A stretch of 64,000 nucleotides of DNA from Acidovorax kalamii. Lineage in GTDB: Bacteria > Pseudomonadota > Gammaproteobacteria > Burkholderiales > Burkholderiaceae_C. The stretch spans positions 916,542-980,541 of the forward strand of contig NZ_NOIG01000004.1 in assembly GCF_002245625.1 (NCBI RefSeq), given 5' to 3'. A program made the translations under genes and the position numbers. Every line of letters begins with the position of its first letter. Position 1 is the first letter of the stretch. Below the pieces are notes generated by a model. The model was not told where the DNA came from, made no database searches, and saw nothing but the letters and a program-made list of their open reading frames with translations. Below, in pieces: positions 1 to 12,408 of this stretch.

Positions 1-1
1 G

Positions 2-172
2 TACGGAGAGCATGAAAAAGTCACTTTCAGCGACATGCGTGCCTCCGTGGGCCTGGGGCTGAGCTGGATTTCCCCGCTCGGTCCGCTGCGTTTGGCGTTT
101 GCGCAGCCGGTGCGCAAGTTCGCTGGCGATAAAATCCAAAAATTGCAATTCCAGATCGGAACGTCTTTCTAA
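2..172 (+). CDS. bamA: BamA, outer membrane protein assembly factor (C-terminal end only)
   Basis: Only the last 56 codons of this gene lie in the window; the rest is upstream of base 1. The reading frame gives a membrane beta-barrel end with alternating hydrophobic residues (GLSWISPLGPLRLAFAQPV) and finishes in QFQIGTSF. A C-terminal phenylalanine preceded by alternating aromatic/hydrophobic residues is the beta-signal of outer-membrane barrel proteins. BamA inserts barrel proteins into the outer membrane. The identification rests on this ending plus position: bamA directly upstream of skp, lpxD, fabZ and lpxA is the standard proteobacterial order. Its TAA stop overlaps the ATG of skp (TAATG), suggesting translational coupling. 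Confidence 0.85.
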   Translation, partial: YGEHEKVTFSDMRASVGLGLSWISPLGPLRLAFAQPVRKFAGDKIQKLQFQIGTSF

Positions 173-693
173 TGAAATCCTTTTCTCGCCATCTCTCTGT
201 GGCCCTGCTGCTTGGCGTTGTTGCCGTCGCAGCCCCTGCGCAGGCGCAGGAATTCAAAGCCGGTTTTGTCAATACCGATCGCATCTTCCGTGAAGCCAGC
301 ACCGCCAAGGCTGCGCAGGCCAAGCTGGAGCAGGAATTCTCCCGCCGCGAGAAAGAACTGGTGGACCTGGGCAACACCCTGAAAACCGCCACCGACAAGT
401 TTGAACGCGAAGCCCCCACCATGGCCGAGAGCCAGCGCACCACGCGCCAACGCCAGCTTGTGGACCAGGACCGCGACTTCCAGCGCAAGCGCCGTGAGTT
501 CCAGGAGGACCTGAGCGCCCGCAAGAACGAAGAGCTGTCCCAGGTGCTGGAGCGCGCCAACAAGGTCGTCAAGCAAGTGGCAGAGGCTGAAAAGTACGAC
601 GTGATCCTGCAAGAGGCCGTCTACATCAATCCCAAGCATGACATCACCGACAAGGTGATCAAGGCGTTGAATGCCGCTGCTGGCGCCAAGTAA
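172..693 (+). CDS. skp: Skp/OmpH periplasmic chaperone
   Basis: A 173-residue protein of the OmpH/Skp family, a periplasmic trimeric chaperone that holds unfolded outer-membrane proteins before delivery to the BAM complex. Residues 1-26 form a Sec signal peptide with a hydrophobic core and an AQA cleavage site before QEFKAGFVN. The conserved start of the mature domain (GFVNTDRIFREAS) is followed by a long charged helical stretch, about residues 45-145, which would form the tentacle-like coiled coil. Length is close to E. coli Skp (161). It starts on the ATG overlapping the bamA stop and precedes lpxD by 27 bases, so it belongs to the envelope operon. Confidence 0.93.
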   Translation: MKSFSRHLSVALLLGVVAVAAPAQAQEFKAGFVNTDRIFREASTAKAAQAKLEQEFSRREKELVDLGNTLKTATDKFEREAPTMAESQRTTRQRQLVDQDRDFQRKRREFQEDLSARKNEELSQVLERANKVVKQVAEAEKYDVILQEAVYINPKHDITDKVIKALNAAAGAK

Positions 694-720
694 TCAGCCA
701 CAGCGCTGGGCAGGTGGCGC

Positions 721-1704
721 GTGAGCGGCTTGCTGCTCGGGCACATTGTGGATGTGCTCGGTGGTTCGCTGGAGGGGGGGGCGCGTGACACCGCCATTGC
801 CCGCATCGCGCCACTGGAGGTTGCAGGCCCCGGGGACCTCAGTTTCCTGAGCAACCCCCGCTACCAACAGCAACTGGCCGCCTCCCGGGCGGCCTGTGTC
901 ATTGTGGCGCCTGCCTTGCGCGAGGCCGCTCTGGCGCGTGGCGCCTGCATCGTGGCAGACAACCCCTATGTCTACTTTGCGCGTGCCACCCAGCTGTGGC
1001 GGCAGCGCAATGCGCCCGCACGGCCCGCTGGCGTGCATCCCAGTGCCGTGGTGGACCCCACGGCCCAGGTGCACCCCACAGCCACCATCGGCCCGCTGTG
1101 TGTGGTCGAGCGCGGTGCGCGCGTGGGAGCCGACACCGTGCTCAAGTCGCGGGTCACCGTGGGTGAGGATTGCCATATCGGCGCGCGCTGCATCGTGCAC
1201 TCCGGTGTGGTGATCGGTGCCGACGGTTTTGGTTTTGCGCCTGAAAACGGGCAATGGGTCAAGATCGAGCAACTGGGTGCAGTCCGCATCGGCGACGATG
1301 TGGAAATCGGCGCCAATACCTGCATCGACCGGGGCGCGCTGCAAGACACCGTGATTGAAGACGGCGTCAAGCTCGACAACCTGATCCAGGTGGGTCACAA
1401 CGTACGCATCGGCAAGCATGCCGCGATGGCTGGGTGCGTGGGCATTGCGGGCAGCGCCACCATTGGTGCACATTGCACGGTGGGCGGCGGCGCGATTGTG
1501 CTGGGGCACCTGGAACTGGCCGACAACGTGCATATCTCGGCGGCGACGGTCGTTACCCGGTCACTGACCCAGCCTGGCCAGTACACGGGCATGTTTCCCA
1601 TCGACGACAATGCGCGGTGGGAAAAGAACGCTGCGACACTCAAACAACTGCACAGCCTGCGCGAGCGCATCAAGGCGCTGGAGCAGGCCCTCAAAGCAGC
1701 ATGA
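721..1704 (+). CDS. lpxD: UDP-3-O-(3-hydroxyacyl)glucosamine N-acyltransferase LpxD
   Basis: 327 residues; LpxD adds the second 3-hydroxyacyl chain, from acyl-ACP, to the glucosamine nitrogen in lipid A synthesis (cytoplasm/inner membrane). The N-terminal domain (about 1-100, SFLSNPRY) is followed by left-handed beta-helix hexapeptide repeats (about 105-290, many I/V-G-x-x-x-x units) and a C-terminal helix. The expected catalytic histidine is seen in QVGHNVRIG at residue 226. The start is GTG; the following residues match the usual LpxD start, and no convincing ATG lies nearby. E. coli LpxD has 341 residues. Lies between skp and fabZ in the lipid A operon. Confidence 0.95.
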   Translation: MSGLLLGHIVDVLGGSLEGGARDTAIARIAPLEVAGPGDLSFLSNPRYQQQLAASRAACVIVAPALREAALARGACIVADNPYVYFARATQLWRQRNAPARPAGVHPSAVVDPTAQVHPTATIGPLCVVERGARVGADTVLKSRVTVGEDCHIGARCIVHSGVVIGADGFGFAPENGQWVKIEQLGAVRIGDDVEIGANTCIDRGALQDTVIEDGVKLDNLIQVGHNVRIGKHAAMAGCVGIAGSATIGAHCTVGGGAIVLGHLELADNVHISAATVVTRSLTQPGQYTGMFPIDDNARWEKNAATLKQLHSLRERIKALEQALKAA

Positions 1705-1720
1705 ACGGAAGAACAACTCG

Positions 1721-2161
1721 ATGATGGATATCCACGCAATTCTCAAGCAACTGCCGCACCGCTACCCCTTTCTGCTGGTGGACAAGGTGATCGAGCTTGA
1801 GAGCAACACCCGCATCAAGGCGATCAAGAACGTCACCTTCAACGAGCCGTACTTTGGTGGGCATTTCCCGGGACGCCCCGTGATGCCCGGCGTGCTGATC
1901 CTCGAAGCCCTGGCGCAAGCCGCCGGGCTGCTGGCTTTTGATGCCATGGGCAAGGTGCCCGACGAAAACAATATCTACTACTTTGTCGGCATCGATGGCG
2001 CGCGCTTCAAGCGTCCCGTGGAGCCGGGCGACCAACTGGTCCTGACCATCACCATTGACCGCGTGCGCGGCGGTATCTGGAAGTTCAAGGGTGTGGCGAG
2101 TGTGGGCGATGAGGTGGCCTGCGAGGCCGAACTCATGTGCACCATGCGCAGCGTGGGCTGA
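1721..2161 (+). CDS. fabZ: 3-hydroxyacyl-ACP dehydratase FabZ
   Basis: 146 residues, hot-dog fold dehydratase removing water from 3-hydroxyacyl-ACP in fatty acid elongation. It competes with LpxA and LpxD for the same 3-hydroxyacyl-ACP pool, which explains its place in the lipid A operon. The active-site His (residue 48, in [12 protein letters not shown]) and Glu (residue 62, in [11 protein letters not shown]) are present. The first of two adjacent ATG codons is chosen because a GGAAG element lies about ten bases upstream; an open frame extends further 5' but overlaps lpxD and does not look like FabZ. Usual length is about 150. Confidence 0.95.
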   Translation: MMDIHAILKQLPHRYPFLLVDKVIELESNTRIKAIKNVTFNEPYFGGHFPGRPVMPGVLILEALAQAAGLLAFDAMGKVPDENNIYYFVGIDGARFKRPVEPGDQLVLTITIDRVRGGIWKFKGVASVGDEVACEAELMCTMRSVG

Positions 2162-2181
2162 CCGACTCTGGCCATTGGATC

Positions 2182-2970
2182 GTGAGCAACATTCATCCCA
2201 CTGCCATTGTTGAGGCGGGTGCCCGCATCGACCCTTCCGTCACGGTGGGGCCCTATGCGGTGATTGGTTCGCAGGTCGTGATCGGTGCAGGCAGTTCCGT
2301 GGGCTCTCACTGCGTGATCCAGGGCCGCACCACCATCGGCCAGGACAACCGGATCTTCCAGTTTGCATCCCTGGGGGCCGAGCCGCAGGACAAAAAGTAC
2401 AAGGGCGAAGACACCGAGCTGGTCATCGGCGACCGCAACACGGTGCGCGAATTCTGTACCTTCAACCGGGGTGTTCCGGGTGCGGGTGGCAAGACCAGCA
2501 TCGGCGACGACAACTGGATCATGGCCTACACCCACATCGCGCACGACTGCCATGTGGGCAACCACACGACCATGGCCAACAACACCACGTTGGCCGGCCA
2601 TGTGCTGATTGGCGACTGGGTCACGGTGGGCGGGCTCACCGGTATCCACCAGTTTGTGAAGATCGGGGCGCACGCCATGATCGGGTTCTCCAGCGCTGTG
2701 TCGCAGGACGTGCCGCCTTTCATGATGGTCGATGGCAACCCGTTGTCCGTACGGGGGCTCAATCTGGAAGGCTTGCGCCGCCGGGGGTTCTCGGCCGCAC
2801 GCGTGGCGGGCATCAAGCAGATGCACCGCGCGTTGTACCGCCAAGGGCTGACACTGGACGCCGCGCGCGCCGCCATGGCCGAGTTGCCCGCCGCCCATCC
2901 GGAGGCGGCTGCCGATGTCGCGCTGGTGCTGGCGTTCCTGGATGCGTCCACGCGCGGCATCGCGCGCTGA
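2182..2970 (+). CDS. lpxA: UDP-N-acetylglucosamine acyltransferase LpxA
   Basis: 262 residues, the same length as E. coli LpxA. It catalyses the first step of lipid A synthesis, transfer of a 3-hydroxyacyl chain from ACP to UDP-GlcNAc. The sequence opens with the hexapeptide-repeat beta-helix ([13 protein letters not shown] onwards) and contains the catalytic His in [10 protein letters not shown] near residue 121, followed by the C-terminal helical domain (from about residue 190, [13 protein letters not shown]). GTG at 2182 is chosen because [10 protein letters not shown] is the normal family start; the frame is open upstream but only as overlap with fabZ. It follows fabZ by 20 bases and precedes lpxB by 9. 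Confidence 0.95.
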   Translation: MSNIHPTAIVEAGARIDPSVTVGPYAVIGSQVVIGAGSSVGSHCVIQGRTTIGQDNRIFQFASLGAEPQDKKYKGEDTELVIGDRNTVREFCTFNRGVPGAGGKTSIGDDNWIMAYTHIAHDCHVGNHTTMANNTTLAGHVLIGDWVTVGGLTGIHQFVKIGAHAMIGFSSAVSQDVPPFMMVDGNPLSVRGLNLEGLRRRGFSAARVAGIKQMHRALYRQGLTLDAARAAMAELPAAHPEAAADVALVLAFLDASTRGIAR

Positions 2971-2979
2971 GGGGCTGCG

Positions 2980-4143
2980 ATGAGTGTTTCCCCCCGCATC
3001 GCCATGGTGGCGGGCGAGACGTCGGGCGACTTGCTCGCCGGTCTTTTGATCGACGGCATGCAGGCCCATTGGCCGGGGTTGCAATCCTGCGGCATCGGCG
3101 GCCCGCAGATGGCACGCCGGGGCTTCAGCGCCTGGTGGCCCAGCGAAAAGCTGGCCGTGCATGGCTACAGCATGGAAGTGCTGCGCCGCCTGCGCGAGCT
3201 GCTGGGCATCCGCAAACAACTGCGCGAGCGCCTGCTCAAGGACCGCCCCGACGTGTTCATCGGCGTGGACGCGCCCGATTTCAATCTGGGGCTGGAGGCT
3301 GATCTGCGTGCCGCCGGCGTCAAGACGGTGCACTTCGTATGCCCGTCGATCTGGGCCTGGCGTGCCGAGCGGGTGGAGAAAATCCGCCGCAGTGCCGACC
3401 ATGTGCTGTGCATTTTCCCGTTCGAGCCGGAGTTGCTCGCGCAGCATGGCATTGCCGCCACCTACGTGGGCCATCCGCTGGCCGGGGTGATCCCCATGGT
3501 GCCTGACCGCGCAGCAGCCCGGGCGCAGCTGGGCCTTCAGGACCGCGACGAAGTCCTGGCCATTCTTCCCGGTAGCCGGTCTTCAGAAATCCAGTACATC
3601 GCCCGCCCATTTTTTGAGGCGGCTGCGCTTCTCCGCCAGGCGCGACCAGCCATCAAATTGATAGTTCCTGCTGTCCCGGCGTTGCGCGGCCGCATCGAGC
3701 AGGCGGCCCAGGCCTGTGGCCTGGGGGATGCCGTGCAGATCATCACCGGACAGTCCCACACGGTGCTCGCGGCCTGTGACGCCACGCTGATTGCCAGTGG
3801 CACCGCCACACTCGAAGCCGCACTGTTCAAGCGCCCCATGGTGATTGGGTACCACATGCACCCGCTGAGCTGGTGGCTGATGCGCCGCAAGCAGCTGCAG
3901 CCCTGGGTGGGCCTGCCCAACATTCTGTGCCGTGAGTTTGTGGTGCCCGAGCTGATCCAGGATGCCGCCACACCGCAGGCGCTCTGCGCGGCCACGCTGG
4001 AATGGCTGGATGCCCGGCACAACAACCCCGCAAAAATCACTGCGCTGGAGCAGCGCTTTGCAGCGTTGCACCAAAGCCTGCAACGCAATACCCCCCAATT
4101 GGCTGCCGATGCGATCCAGAAAATCCTCTCCCCCGCTGCCTGA
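2980..4143 (+). CDS. lpxB: Lipid-A-disaccharide synthase LpxB
   Basis: 387 residues, a GT19 glycosyltransferase joining lipid X and UDP-2,3-diacylglucosamine into the beta-1,6 lipid A disaccharide at the inner membrane face. Family motifs are seen: [13 protein letters not shown] near the N-terminus, [33 protein letters not shown] and [14 protein letters not shown] at 2980 follows lpxA by 9 bases. The segment at 3610-3666 resembles, on visual comparison, a short repeat found elsewhere in the window; it keeps the frame. The 3' end overlaps rnhB by 35 bases. Confidence 0.95.
   Translation: MSVSPRIAMVAGETSGDLLAGLLIDGMQAHWPGLQSCGIGGPQMARRGFSAWWPSEKLAVHGYSMEVLRRLRELLGIRKQLRERLLKDRPDVFIGVDAPDFNLGLEADLRAAGVKTVHFVCPSIWAWRAERVEKIRRSADHVLCIFPFEPELLAQHGIAATYVGHPLAGVIPMVPDRAAARAQLGLQDRDEVLAILPGSRSSEIQYIARPFFEAAALLRQARPAIKLIVPAVPALRGRIEQAAQACGLGDAVQIITGQSHTVLAACDATLIASGTATLEAALFKRPMVIGYHMHPLSWWLMRRKQLQPWVGLPNILCREFVVPELIQDAATPQALCAATLEWLDARHNNPAKITALEQRFAALHQSLQRNTPQLAADAIQKILSPAA
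3610..3666 (+). repeat. Possible intragenic copy of a short dispersed repeat (in lpxB)
   Basis: This stretch starts with a T-run, passes through GCTGCGCTTCTCC and GCCAGGCGCG, and ends in CATCAAATTGATAG. The order of elements matches the copies at 56727-56786 and 49951-50010. It is the weakest of the seven copies listed and could be coincidence, since the encoded LpxB segment looks normal for the family. Confidence 0.35.
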
Positions 4144-4735
4144 GCAGGCCTGCCTGCCCTGGCATCCACCCGGCTTGGCGGCTGGCGTGGACGAGGCGGG
4201 CCGGGGCCCTCTGGCCGGGCCCGTGGTGGCTGCTGCCGTCATCCTCGATGACCTGCATCCGATTGCAGGCCTGGCCGACTCCAAGAAGCTCACCCCGGCG
4301 CGGCGTGAAAAGCTCTATGACGAGATTCGTGCCAAGGCGCTGTGTTTCTGTATTGCCGAGGCCAGCGTGGAAGAGATCGACCGCCTCAACATCCTGCAGG
4401 CCACGATGCTGGCCATGCGCCGGGCCGTGATGGGGCTGCGCCTCAAGCCGGTGATGGTGCTGGTGGATGGCAACCGGCTGCCCGTGCTGGATGTGCCGGC
4501 CGAGGCCATCGTCAAGGGCGATGCGCTGGTGCCTTCGATCTCGGCGGCGTCCATTCTGGCCAAGGTGCACCGAGACCGCTGGTGCGTGCAGGTGCACGAA
4601 GAATTTCCCCAATACGGTTTTGCCGGGCACAAGGGCTACGGCACGGCAGTGCACATGGCCGCCCTGCGCGAGCATGGCGCCTGTGTGCACCACCGGCGCT
4701 CGTTCGCACCGGTTGCCCAGAACCTGCCGAGCTGA
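4109..4735 (+). CDS. rnhB: Ribonuclease HII
   Basis: 208 residues; RNase HII cuts the RNA strand of RNA-DNA hybrids and single ribonucleotides misincorporated in DNA. The four acidic metal-binding residues are visible: D28 and E29 in [13 protein letters not shown]120 in VLVDGN and D138 in [18 protein letters not shown]. coli RnhB has 198 residues. The ATG at 4109 lies inside the last 35 bases of lpxB in another frame; a later start would have to fall very close to the first catalytic motif, so coupled translation is likely. lpxB-rnhB adjacency is conserved in proteobacteria. Confidence 0.93.
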   Translation: MRSRKSSPPLPEQACLPWHPPGLAAGVDEAGRGPLAGPVVAAAVILDDLHPIAGLADSKKLTPARREKLYDEIRAKALCFCIAEASVEEIDRLNILQATMLAMRRAVMGLRLKPVMVLVDGNRLPVLDVPAEAIVKGDALVPSISAASILAKVHRDRWCVQVHEEFPQYGFAGHKGYGTAVHMAALREHGACVHHRRSFAPVAQNLPS

Positions 4736-4756
4736 CCGGGCTGCACGAGACTACCG

Positions 4757-5530
4757 ATGACCTCTTCGTCTGTGATTGCCATCCATTCCCGCGACAACGC
4801 CTTCGTCAAGGACCTGCGCCGCCTGGCCCAGGACACCACGGCCTACCGCAAGCAAGGCCGCGTGTGGCTGGAGGGGGACCATCTCTGCCGTGCGGCGCTG
4901 GCGCGCGGGCTGCGCGCGTCGGTGGCGGTCTTTTCTGAGTCTTTTTGGCCGTCTGCGCGCGTTGAGTATGCCCAAGATGCTATCAAAACAATAGTGTTGG
5001 CCGATGCGCTGTTTGCCGACATCAGCGGGCTGGAATCCCCAGCACGCATGGGGTTCATCCTGGACCTGCCGGCCCCAGCTGCCCTGCGTGCCGATGCTGC
5101 GACCGTGGTGCTGGACCGGGTGCAGGATGCGGGCAACGTGGGCTCCATCCTGCGCAGTGCCTCGGCGTTCGGGTTTCGGCAGGTAGTAGCCTTCAAGGGC
5201 AGTGCTGCGCTGTGGTCGCCCAAGGTCTTGCGTGCCGGGATGGGCGCGCATTTTGCGCTGGACCTGATCGAAGGGGTGGGGCTGGAGGATGTCCAGGCGC
5301 TCCAGGTGCCCTTGGTGGTGACCAGTTCGCACGCGGGCGACTATCTGCATCGCGTTGCCTTGCCCTGGCCCTGCGCTTGGGTCATGGGGCATGAGGGCCA
5401 GGGTGTTTCTGCCGCTCTGGAGGAGCGGGCCGCCTTGCGCATCCGCATTGCCCAGCCCGGGGGCGAGGAATCGCTGAATGTGGCCGCCGCCGCAGCCATC
5501 TGCCTGCACGCCAGCGGCGCGGGCCGCTGA
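4757..5530 (+). CDS. TrmH/SpoU-family RNA 2'-O-methyltransferase
   Basis: 257 residues, a SPOUT-class methyltransferase that probably 2'-O-methylates a ribose in rRNA or tRNA using SAM. An N-terminal substrate-binding domain (about 1-100) is followed by the knotted domain with the three SpoU motifs: DRVQDAGNVGSILRSASAFG (about 117-136), VMGHEGQGVS and IAQPGGEESLNVAAAAAICL near the C-terminus. It lies 21 bases after rnhB and is probably the last gene of the lipid A operon. The exact target nucleotide cannot be read from sequence, so no symbol is given. Bases 4931-4996 resemble the dispersed short repeat in reverse orientation. Confidence 0.88.
   Translation: MTSSSVIAIHSRDNAFVKDLRRLAQDTTAYRKQGRVWLEGDHLCRAALARGLRASVAVFSESFWPSARVEYAQDAIKTIVLADALFADISGLESPARMGFILDLPAPAALRADAATVVLDRVQDAGNVGSILRSASAFGFRQVVAFKGSAALWSPKVLRAGMGAHFALDLIEGVGLEDVQALQVPLVVTSSHAGDYLHRVALPWPCAWVMGHEGQGVSAALEERAALRIRIAQPGGEESLNVAAAAAICLHASGAGR
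4931..4996 (-). repeat. Intragenic copy of a short dispersed repeat (in the TrmH-family gene)
   Basis: Read on the minus strand it starts near TTTTGATAGC, passes through CAACGCGCGCAGACGGCC and ends in an A-rich run, the same order of blocks as the copies at 54733-54799 and 56727-56786. It is AT-richer than the flanking gene and keeps the frame. Confidence 0.5.
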
Positions 5531-5635
5531 ACTCCGGCAAGCGCAGGCACCGCCCCAATTCAGCGCGCATGTGCCAATCCCATGGGCGGGGCGGGCCTCT
5601 GGCACAGGCCCCCGTGAGTCCCTCGTGCGTGCGGC

Positions 5636-6454
5636 TTATTGGTTGCGCAGAAACTGGCGGACAAATTCCTCCTGATTGGGGGCGTCCTTCTCGGTGCTGA
5701 ACACCACCTGCTGGTTTTCCACCCGGATCTTGAGCCGGGGGCCGAAGTGGCACTGCACCTGGCCCAGGCCTGCTGCCGTTGGTTTGAACTGTGGGGTATT
5801 GCGGCAGAGGCTGTCGATCTCCGAGGCCACCACACCGCAAAAACTGGGGATGCTGAGGCTCTGCAGCTTTTCGTCATCGATGCTGGCCCAGTCCACCGTG
5901 GTCTTTACGGGGGTGCCACAAGATGCGCTGGCGTCCAGGTCCATCTTGGCGAGTTCTGCCTGGGCGCCTGCCAGCCGCTTGTTGCGGTCGAAGCGGGCCA
6001 GTTTCTCCTGTATGCCTTGTTTGAGTTGGCGCTCGTAGCTGGCTTGCAGGTCGGCCAGCTTGAACGCCTTGCTCTTGTCGTCGCTGAAGGCCAGGGCGAC
6101 GCCATCCCGTTTGCCCGGCAGGTACACCACGTAGTGGTCTCCGCCACGGTAGGTGTGGCTTTGTTTGTGCAGCAAGCCGTAGCTGCGGCCATCGATGCGG
6201 GTGGTGTAGACCTCGCGTGCGGAGCCCTGGGGTTCTCGAGTGCTCAGGAACACCACCTGGTCGATGGGGTCATTGATGCCACTCACGCGCACGAGCGCCT
6301 GCTTGCCGTCGGCGGTGGGTGCCAGCACCACTTCCACCCCCTGCGGGGCCACAAACACCTGGGGATATTTGGCCAGTTCGATGGCGTGGGATGCCATGGC
6401 GGCAAGGCTGCCGACAAAGGCCAATGTCAGAGAGCGGGGGAGGAGGGGGTGCAT
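5636..6454 (-). CDS. Secreted protein of unknown function with four cysteines
   Basis: 272 residues, not recognised as any named family. Residues 1-24 look like a Sec signal peptide (basic start, hydrophobic LTLAFVGSLAAMA, cleavage after SHA). The mature part has no transmembrane segment. Its first half is beta-rich (YPQVFVAPQGVEVVLAPT), the middle is a charged helical stretch (about 135-170), and the second half carries four cysteines (in ASCGTP, PSFCGVV, DSLCRN, VQCHFGP) that could form two disulfides in the periplasm. It is a single gene on the minus strand, convergent with the TrmH-family gene and divergent from carA. I infer a periplasmic protein; no function can be given. Confidence 0.75.
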   Translation of the reverse strand: MHPLLPRSLTLAFVGSLAAMASHAIELAKYPQVFVAPQGVEVVLAPTADGKQALVRVSGINDPIDQVVFLSTREPQGSAREVYTTRIDGRSYGLLHKQSHTYRGGDHYVVYLPGKRDGVALAFSDDKSKAFKLADLQASYERQLKQGIQEKLARFDRNKRLAGAQAELAKMDLDASASCGTPVKTTVDWASIDDEKLQSLSIPSFCGVVASEIDSLCRNTPQFKPTAAGLGQVQCHFGPRLKIRVENQQVVFSTEKDAPNQEEFVRQFLRNQ

Positions 6455-6565
6455 TGAGACATATCCTTGGGTGGTTGCAGATCAGCGGCGCAGTCTAGGT
6501 GGGGCAGCGTGGCCCGTAACACCGGAAGCGTTTGCTTACGTAACAAGGTTATGCAAGACGTGCAT

Positions 6566-6596
6566 TTGATGTGAAGTGCCGGGGCAAGGGTATAAT
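6566..6596 (+). promoter_or_regulatory. Sigma-70-type promoter upstream of carAB
   Basis: A perfect TATAAT -10 element sits at 6591-6596. A TTGATG that could serve as -35 lies at 6566-6571, 19 bases upstream, which is longer than ideal. Transcription would start near 6603, giving a leader of about 130 bases before the carA GTG. Confidence 0.5.
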
Positions 6597-6735
6597 CGGG
6601 AGCTTTTCTCGCAACAGCGTCGCCCGACCGCACCCAAAGCAACAACCCATCTGAGAGCAGCCACTGGCACTATCGCACCTTGTGTGTGCGGGTGGCCTGC
6701 AGGCGCCGGGCGACCGTAACCATCCGGAGAACCCA

Positions 6736-7898
6736 GTGCTTTTGTCTCTACAGGGAAGTTTCCCGCCCGCCATCCTGGCGCTCGCAGACGGCACGGTCTT
6801 TATCGGCAACTCGATTGGTGCCACCGGCACCACGGTCGGCGAGGTGGTGTTCAACACCGCCATCACCGGCTACCAGGAAATCCTCACCGACCCCAGCTAC
6901 TGCCAGCAGATCGTGACGCTCACGTATCCGCACATCGGCAACTACGGCGTCAATGCGGAAGACATCGAAGCCGACAAGGTCCATGCCGCAGGCCTGATCA
7001 TCAAAGACCTGCCCCTTCTGGCCAGCAACTTCCGATCCACGGAAACGCTTTCGCAGTACCTCGTGCGCGAAAAGACGGTGGCCATTGCCAACATCGACAC
7101 CCGCAAGCTGACCCGTCTGCTGCGCACCCAGGGTGCCCAGAATGGCGCCATCGTGGGCCTGGCCGCAGGGCAGGTGGTGACGCAGGGCCTCATCGATGAA
7201 GCCATTGCCAAAGCCAAGGCCGCCCCCAACATGGCCGGGCTGGATCTGGCCAAGGTGGTGACCACGGCATCGCGTTACGAGTGGACGCAGACCGAGTGGC
7301 AACTGGGTTCCGGCTACGGCGTTCTCGCGCAGCCCCGCTTTCATGTGGTGGCATACGACTTCGGTGTGAAGAAGAACATCCTGCGCATGCTGGCCGAACG
7401 TGGCTGCAAGGTCACCGTGGTGCCCGCACAAACGCCTGCCGCCGACGTGCTGGCCATGAATCCCGATGGGGTCTTCCTGTCCAACGGACCTGGCGATCCT
7501 GCGCCCTGCGACTACGCCATCGAAGCCACGCGCCAGATCATCGACGCGGGCGTGCCCACTTTCGGCATCTGCCTGGGCCACCAGATCATGGCCCTGGCCA
7601 GCGGCGCCACCACGTTCAAGATGGACAACAGCCACCATGGCGCCAACCACCCCGTGAAGGATCTGGACAACGGCCGCGTGAGCATCACCAGCCAGAACCA
7701 CGGCTTTGCGGTGGATATGGCCTCGCTGCCTGCCACGCTGCGCGCCACGCACATCAGCCTGTTCGACGGCACGCTGCAAGGCTTGGCCCGCACCGACAAG
7801 CCTGCGTTCTGCTTCCAGGGCCACCCTGAAGCATCGCCCGGCCCGCACGACATCGCCTACCTGTTTGACCGCTTCACCGCGCTGATGGAGAAGAAATA

Positions 7899-7899
<1 letters not shown>
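6736..7899 (+). CDS. carA: Carbamoyl-phosphate synthase small (glutaminase) subunit
   Basis: 387 residues. CarA hydrolyses glutamine and channels ammonia to CarB to make carbamoyl phosphate for arginine and pyrimidine synthesis. The N-terminal CarA-specific domain ([29 protein letters not shown]) is followed by a class I glutamine amidotransferase domain with nucleophile C279 in FGICLGHQ and the His/Glu pair near [14 protein letters not shown] at 6736 is chosen because GGAG lies eight bases upstream and the protein then begins like its family (E. coli 382); an upstream ATG at 6682 would add an unconserved tail. The TAA stop overlaps the carB ATG. Confidence 0.95.
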
Positions 7900-11144
<3,245 letters not shown>

Positions 11145-11205
11145 TCGTGGCCTGGGGGTGGCTTGCTGCCCGGTAAAAGCGGCATAATCTGCCCCTGACC
11201 AGACA

Positions 11206-11238
11206 CCGCCGCGCGGCAACGTGCGGCGGTTTCCTTTT
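11206..11238 (+). terminator. Rho-independent terminator between carB and greA (in greA leader)
   Basis: A ten-base-pair GC stem (CCGCCGCGCG with CGTGCGGCGG, one G-T pair) closes on a GCAA tetraloop and is followed by TTTCCTTTT. It ends carAB transcription. A CATAAT-like -10 lies about 20 bases upstream, so it could also act inside a greA leader. Confidence 0.8.
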
Positions 11239-11345
11239 GTAGATTGCCGTTTCACACTGCCCGGCCCGTCCGGGGTGTGACATGGCGGCTGACCGGTGGA
11301 AGTGCTTTGCGCTTTCACCGTTTTGATTTGTGGAGTCTCAACAAA

Positions 11346-11822
11346 ATGGCCACTATTCCGATTACCAAACGCGGCGCTGAAAAGCTCAAGGAAGAGCTGC
11401 ACCGTCTCAAGACCGTGGAGCGGCCCGCCGTGATCACGGCCATCGCTGAAGCACGTGCGCAAGGCGATCTGAGTGAAAACGCCGACTACGACGCGGCCAA
11501 GGATCGCCAGGGCTTTATCGAAGGCCGCATTCAGGAGATCGAGGGCAAGCTCTCTGTGGCGCAAGTCATCGACCCCAGCGGTGTAGATGGCGGCGGCAAG
11601 GTGGTTTTTGGCGCTACGGTCGAGCTGGAGGATGAGGACTCTGGCGATACCGTGAAGTACCAGATCGTGGGTGAGGATGAGGCCGATCTGAAGCAGGGCC
11701 TGATCAATATCTCCAGCCCCATCGCGCGGGCGCTGATCGGCAAGGAAGAGGGCGACACCGCCGAAGTGCAGGCGCCCGGCGGCATCCGCCGCTACGAAGT
11801 GGTGGCCGTGAGCTACCTGTGA
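11346..11822 (+). CDS. greA: Transcription elongation factor GreA
   Basis: 158 residues, exactly the usual length. GreA enters the RNA polymerase secondary channel and stimulates cleavage of backtracked RNA. The N-terminal coiled coil (about 1-75) carries the conserved tip acids in [18 protein letters not shown]; the C-terminal FKBP-like domain follows ([29 protein letters not shown]). ATG at 11346 is chosen because [18 protein letters not shown] is the standard start; the frame stays open upstream but is not conserved. The stop overlaps the GTG of the DUF4149 gene (GTGA). Confidence 0.96.
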   Translation: MATIPITKRGAEKLKEELHRLKTVERPAVITAIAEARAQGDLSENADYDAAKDRQGFIEGRIQEIEGKLSVAQVIDPSGVDGGGKVVFGATVELEDEDSGDTVKYQIVGEDEADLKQGLINISSPIARALIGKEEGDTAEVQAPGGIRRYEVVAVSYL

Positions 11823-12289
11823 ACGCCGCCGTGCGGCGCATGCGCCACCGTCTTCCTGCCCTGGTGGCTGCCCTCTGGTGGGGCAGTTTGACCACTATCG
11901 GCTTTCTGGTAGTGCCTCTGTTGTTTGCATACCTGCCGTCTCCCAGCATCGCTGGCAACATGGCGGCCCGGCTGTTTGCTGCGCAGACCTGGGTGGCAGT
12001 GGCATGTTGCCTGGTGCTGTTGTTGATTGCCCGACCCAGGCATGCTGTAGCCCAATACCCGTGGGCACAGGGTGCTATGCTTTTTGTACTGGGTGGCCTG
12101 CTGCTGGCATTGGTCAATCAGTACGGTGTGGCTCCTCGCATCGTGGCCCGGCAAGACCTGCGCCTGTGGCACAGCGTGGGGACGGTGACGTACATGCTGC
12201 AGTGGGGCTGTGCGCTGGCGGTGTTTTGGCACACCCTGCGCCAGGACGCGGTTTTGATCCAGCCTGAGGTGAATCCAGACAAAGTCTGA
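11819..12289 (+). CDS. DUF4149-type small membrane protein
   Basis: 156 residues with four predicted transmembrane helices (about residues 12-37, 52-72, 83-102 and 123-141). The pattern, including an early [20 protein letters not shown], fits the DUF4149 family of unknown function. GTG start overlaps the greA stop by four bases, so translation is coupled to greA. No catalytic motif is visible. It is the last gene before a convergent glycosyltransferase. Confidence 0.75.
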   Translation: MNAAVRRMRHRLPALVAALWWGSLTTIGFLVVPLLFAYLPSPSIAGNMAARLFAAQTWVAVACCLVLLLIARPRHAVAQYPWAQGAMLFVLGGLLLALVNQYGVAPRIVARQDLRLWHSVGTVTYMLQWGCALAVFWHTLRQDAVLIQPEVNPDKV

Positions 12290-12340
12290 GTGGGCTGGCT
12301 GGAGCGGGTCAGGATAGCGGTCCAAGATCGCCGGTGCGCC

Positions 12341-12375
12341 GTAGCGCTGCTAACTCGGGAGTGGCCGAGTTGCTA
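12341..12375. terminator. Hairpin between convergent genes
   Basis: AACTCGG (12352-12358) and CCGAGTT (12365-12371) form a perfect seven-pair stem with a six-base loop, and flanking GTAGC and GCTAC can extend it. There is no T-run, so it may act as a Rho-assisted or bidirectional boundary rather than a classical terminator. Confidence 0.4.
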
Positions 12376-12408
12376 CTGACAAGGCCGCAACAGCAGCTTT
12401 CGGTGGGC

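Noticed and set aside
694..1533. Long open frames antisense to lpxD, carB, ftsH, addB, addA and dnaX
   Set aside because: High GC at third codon positions keeps antisense frames open; their translations are Arg/His/Gly-rich without family motifs, and the sense genes are clear.
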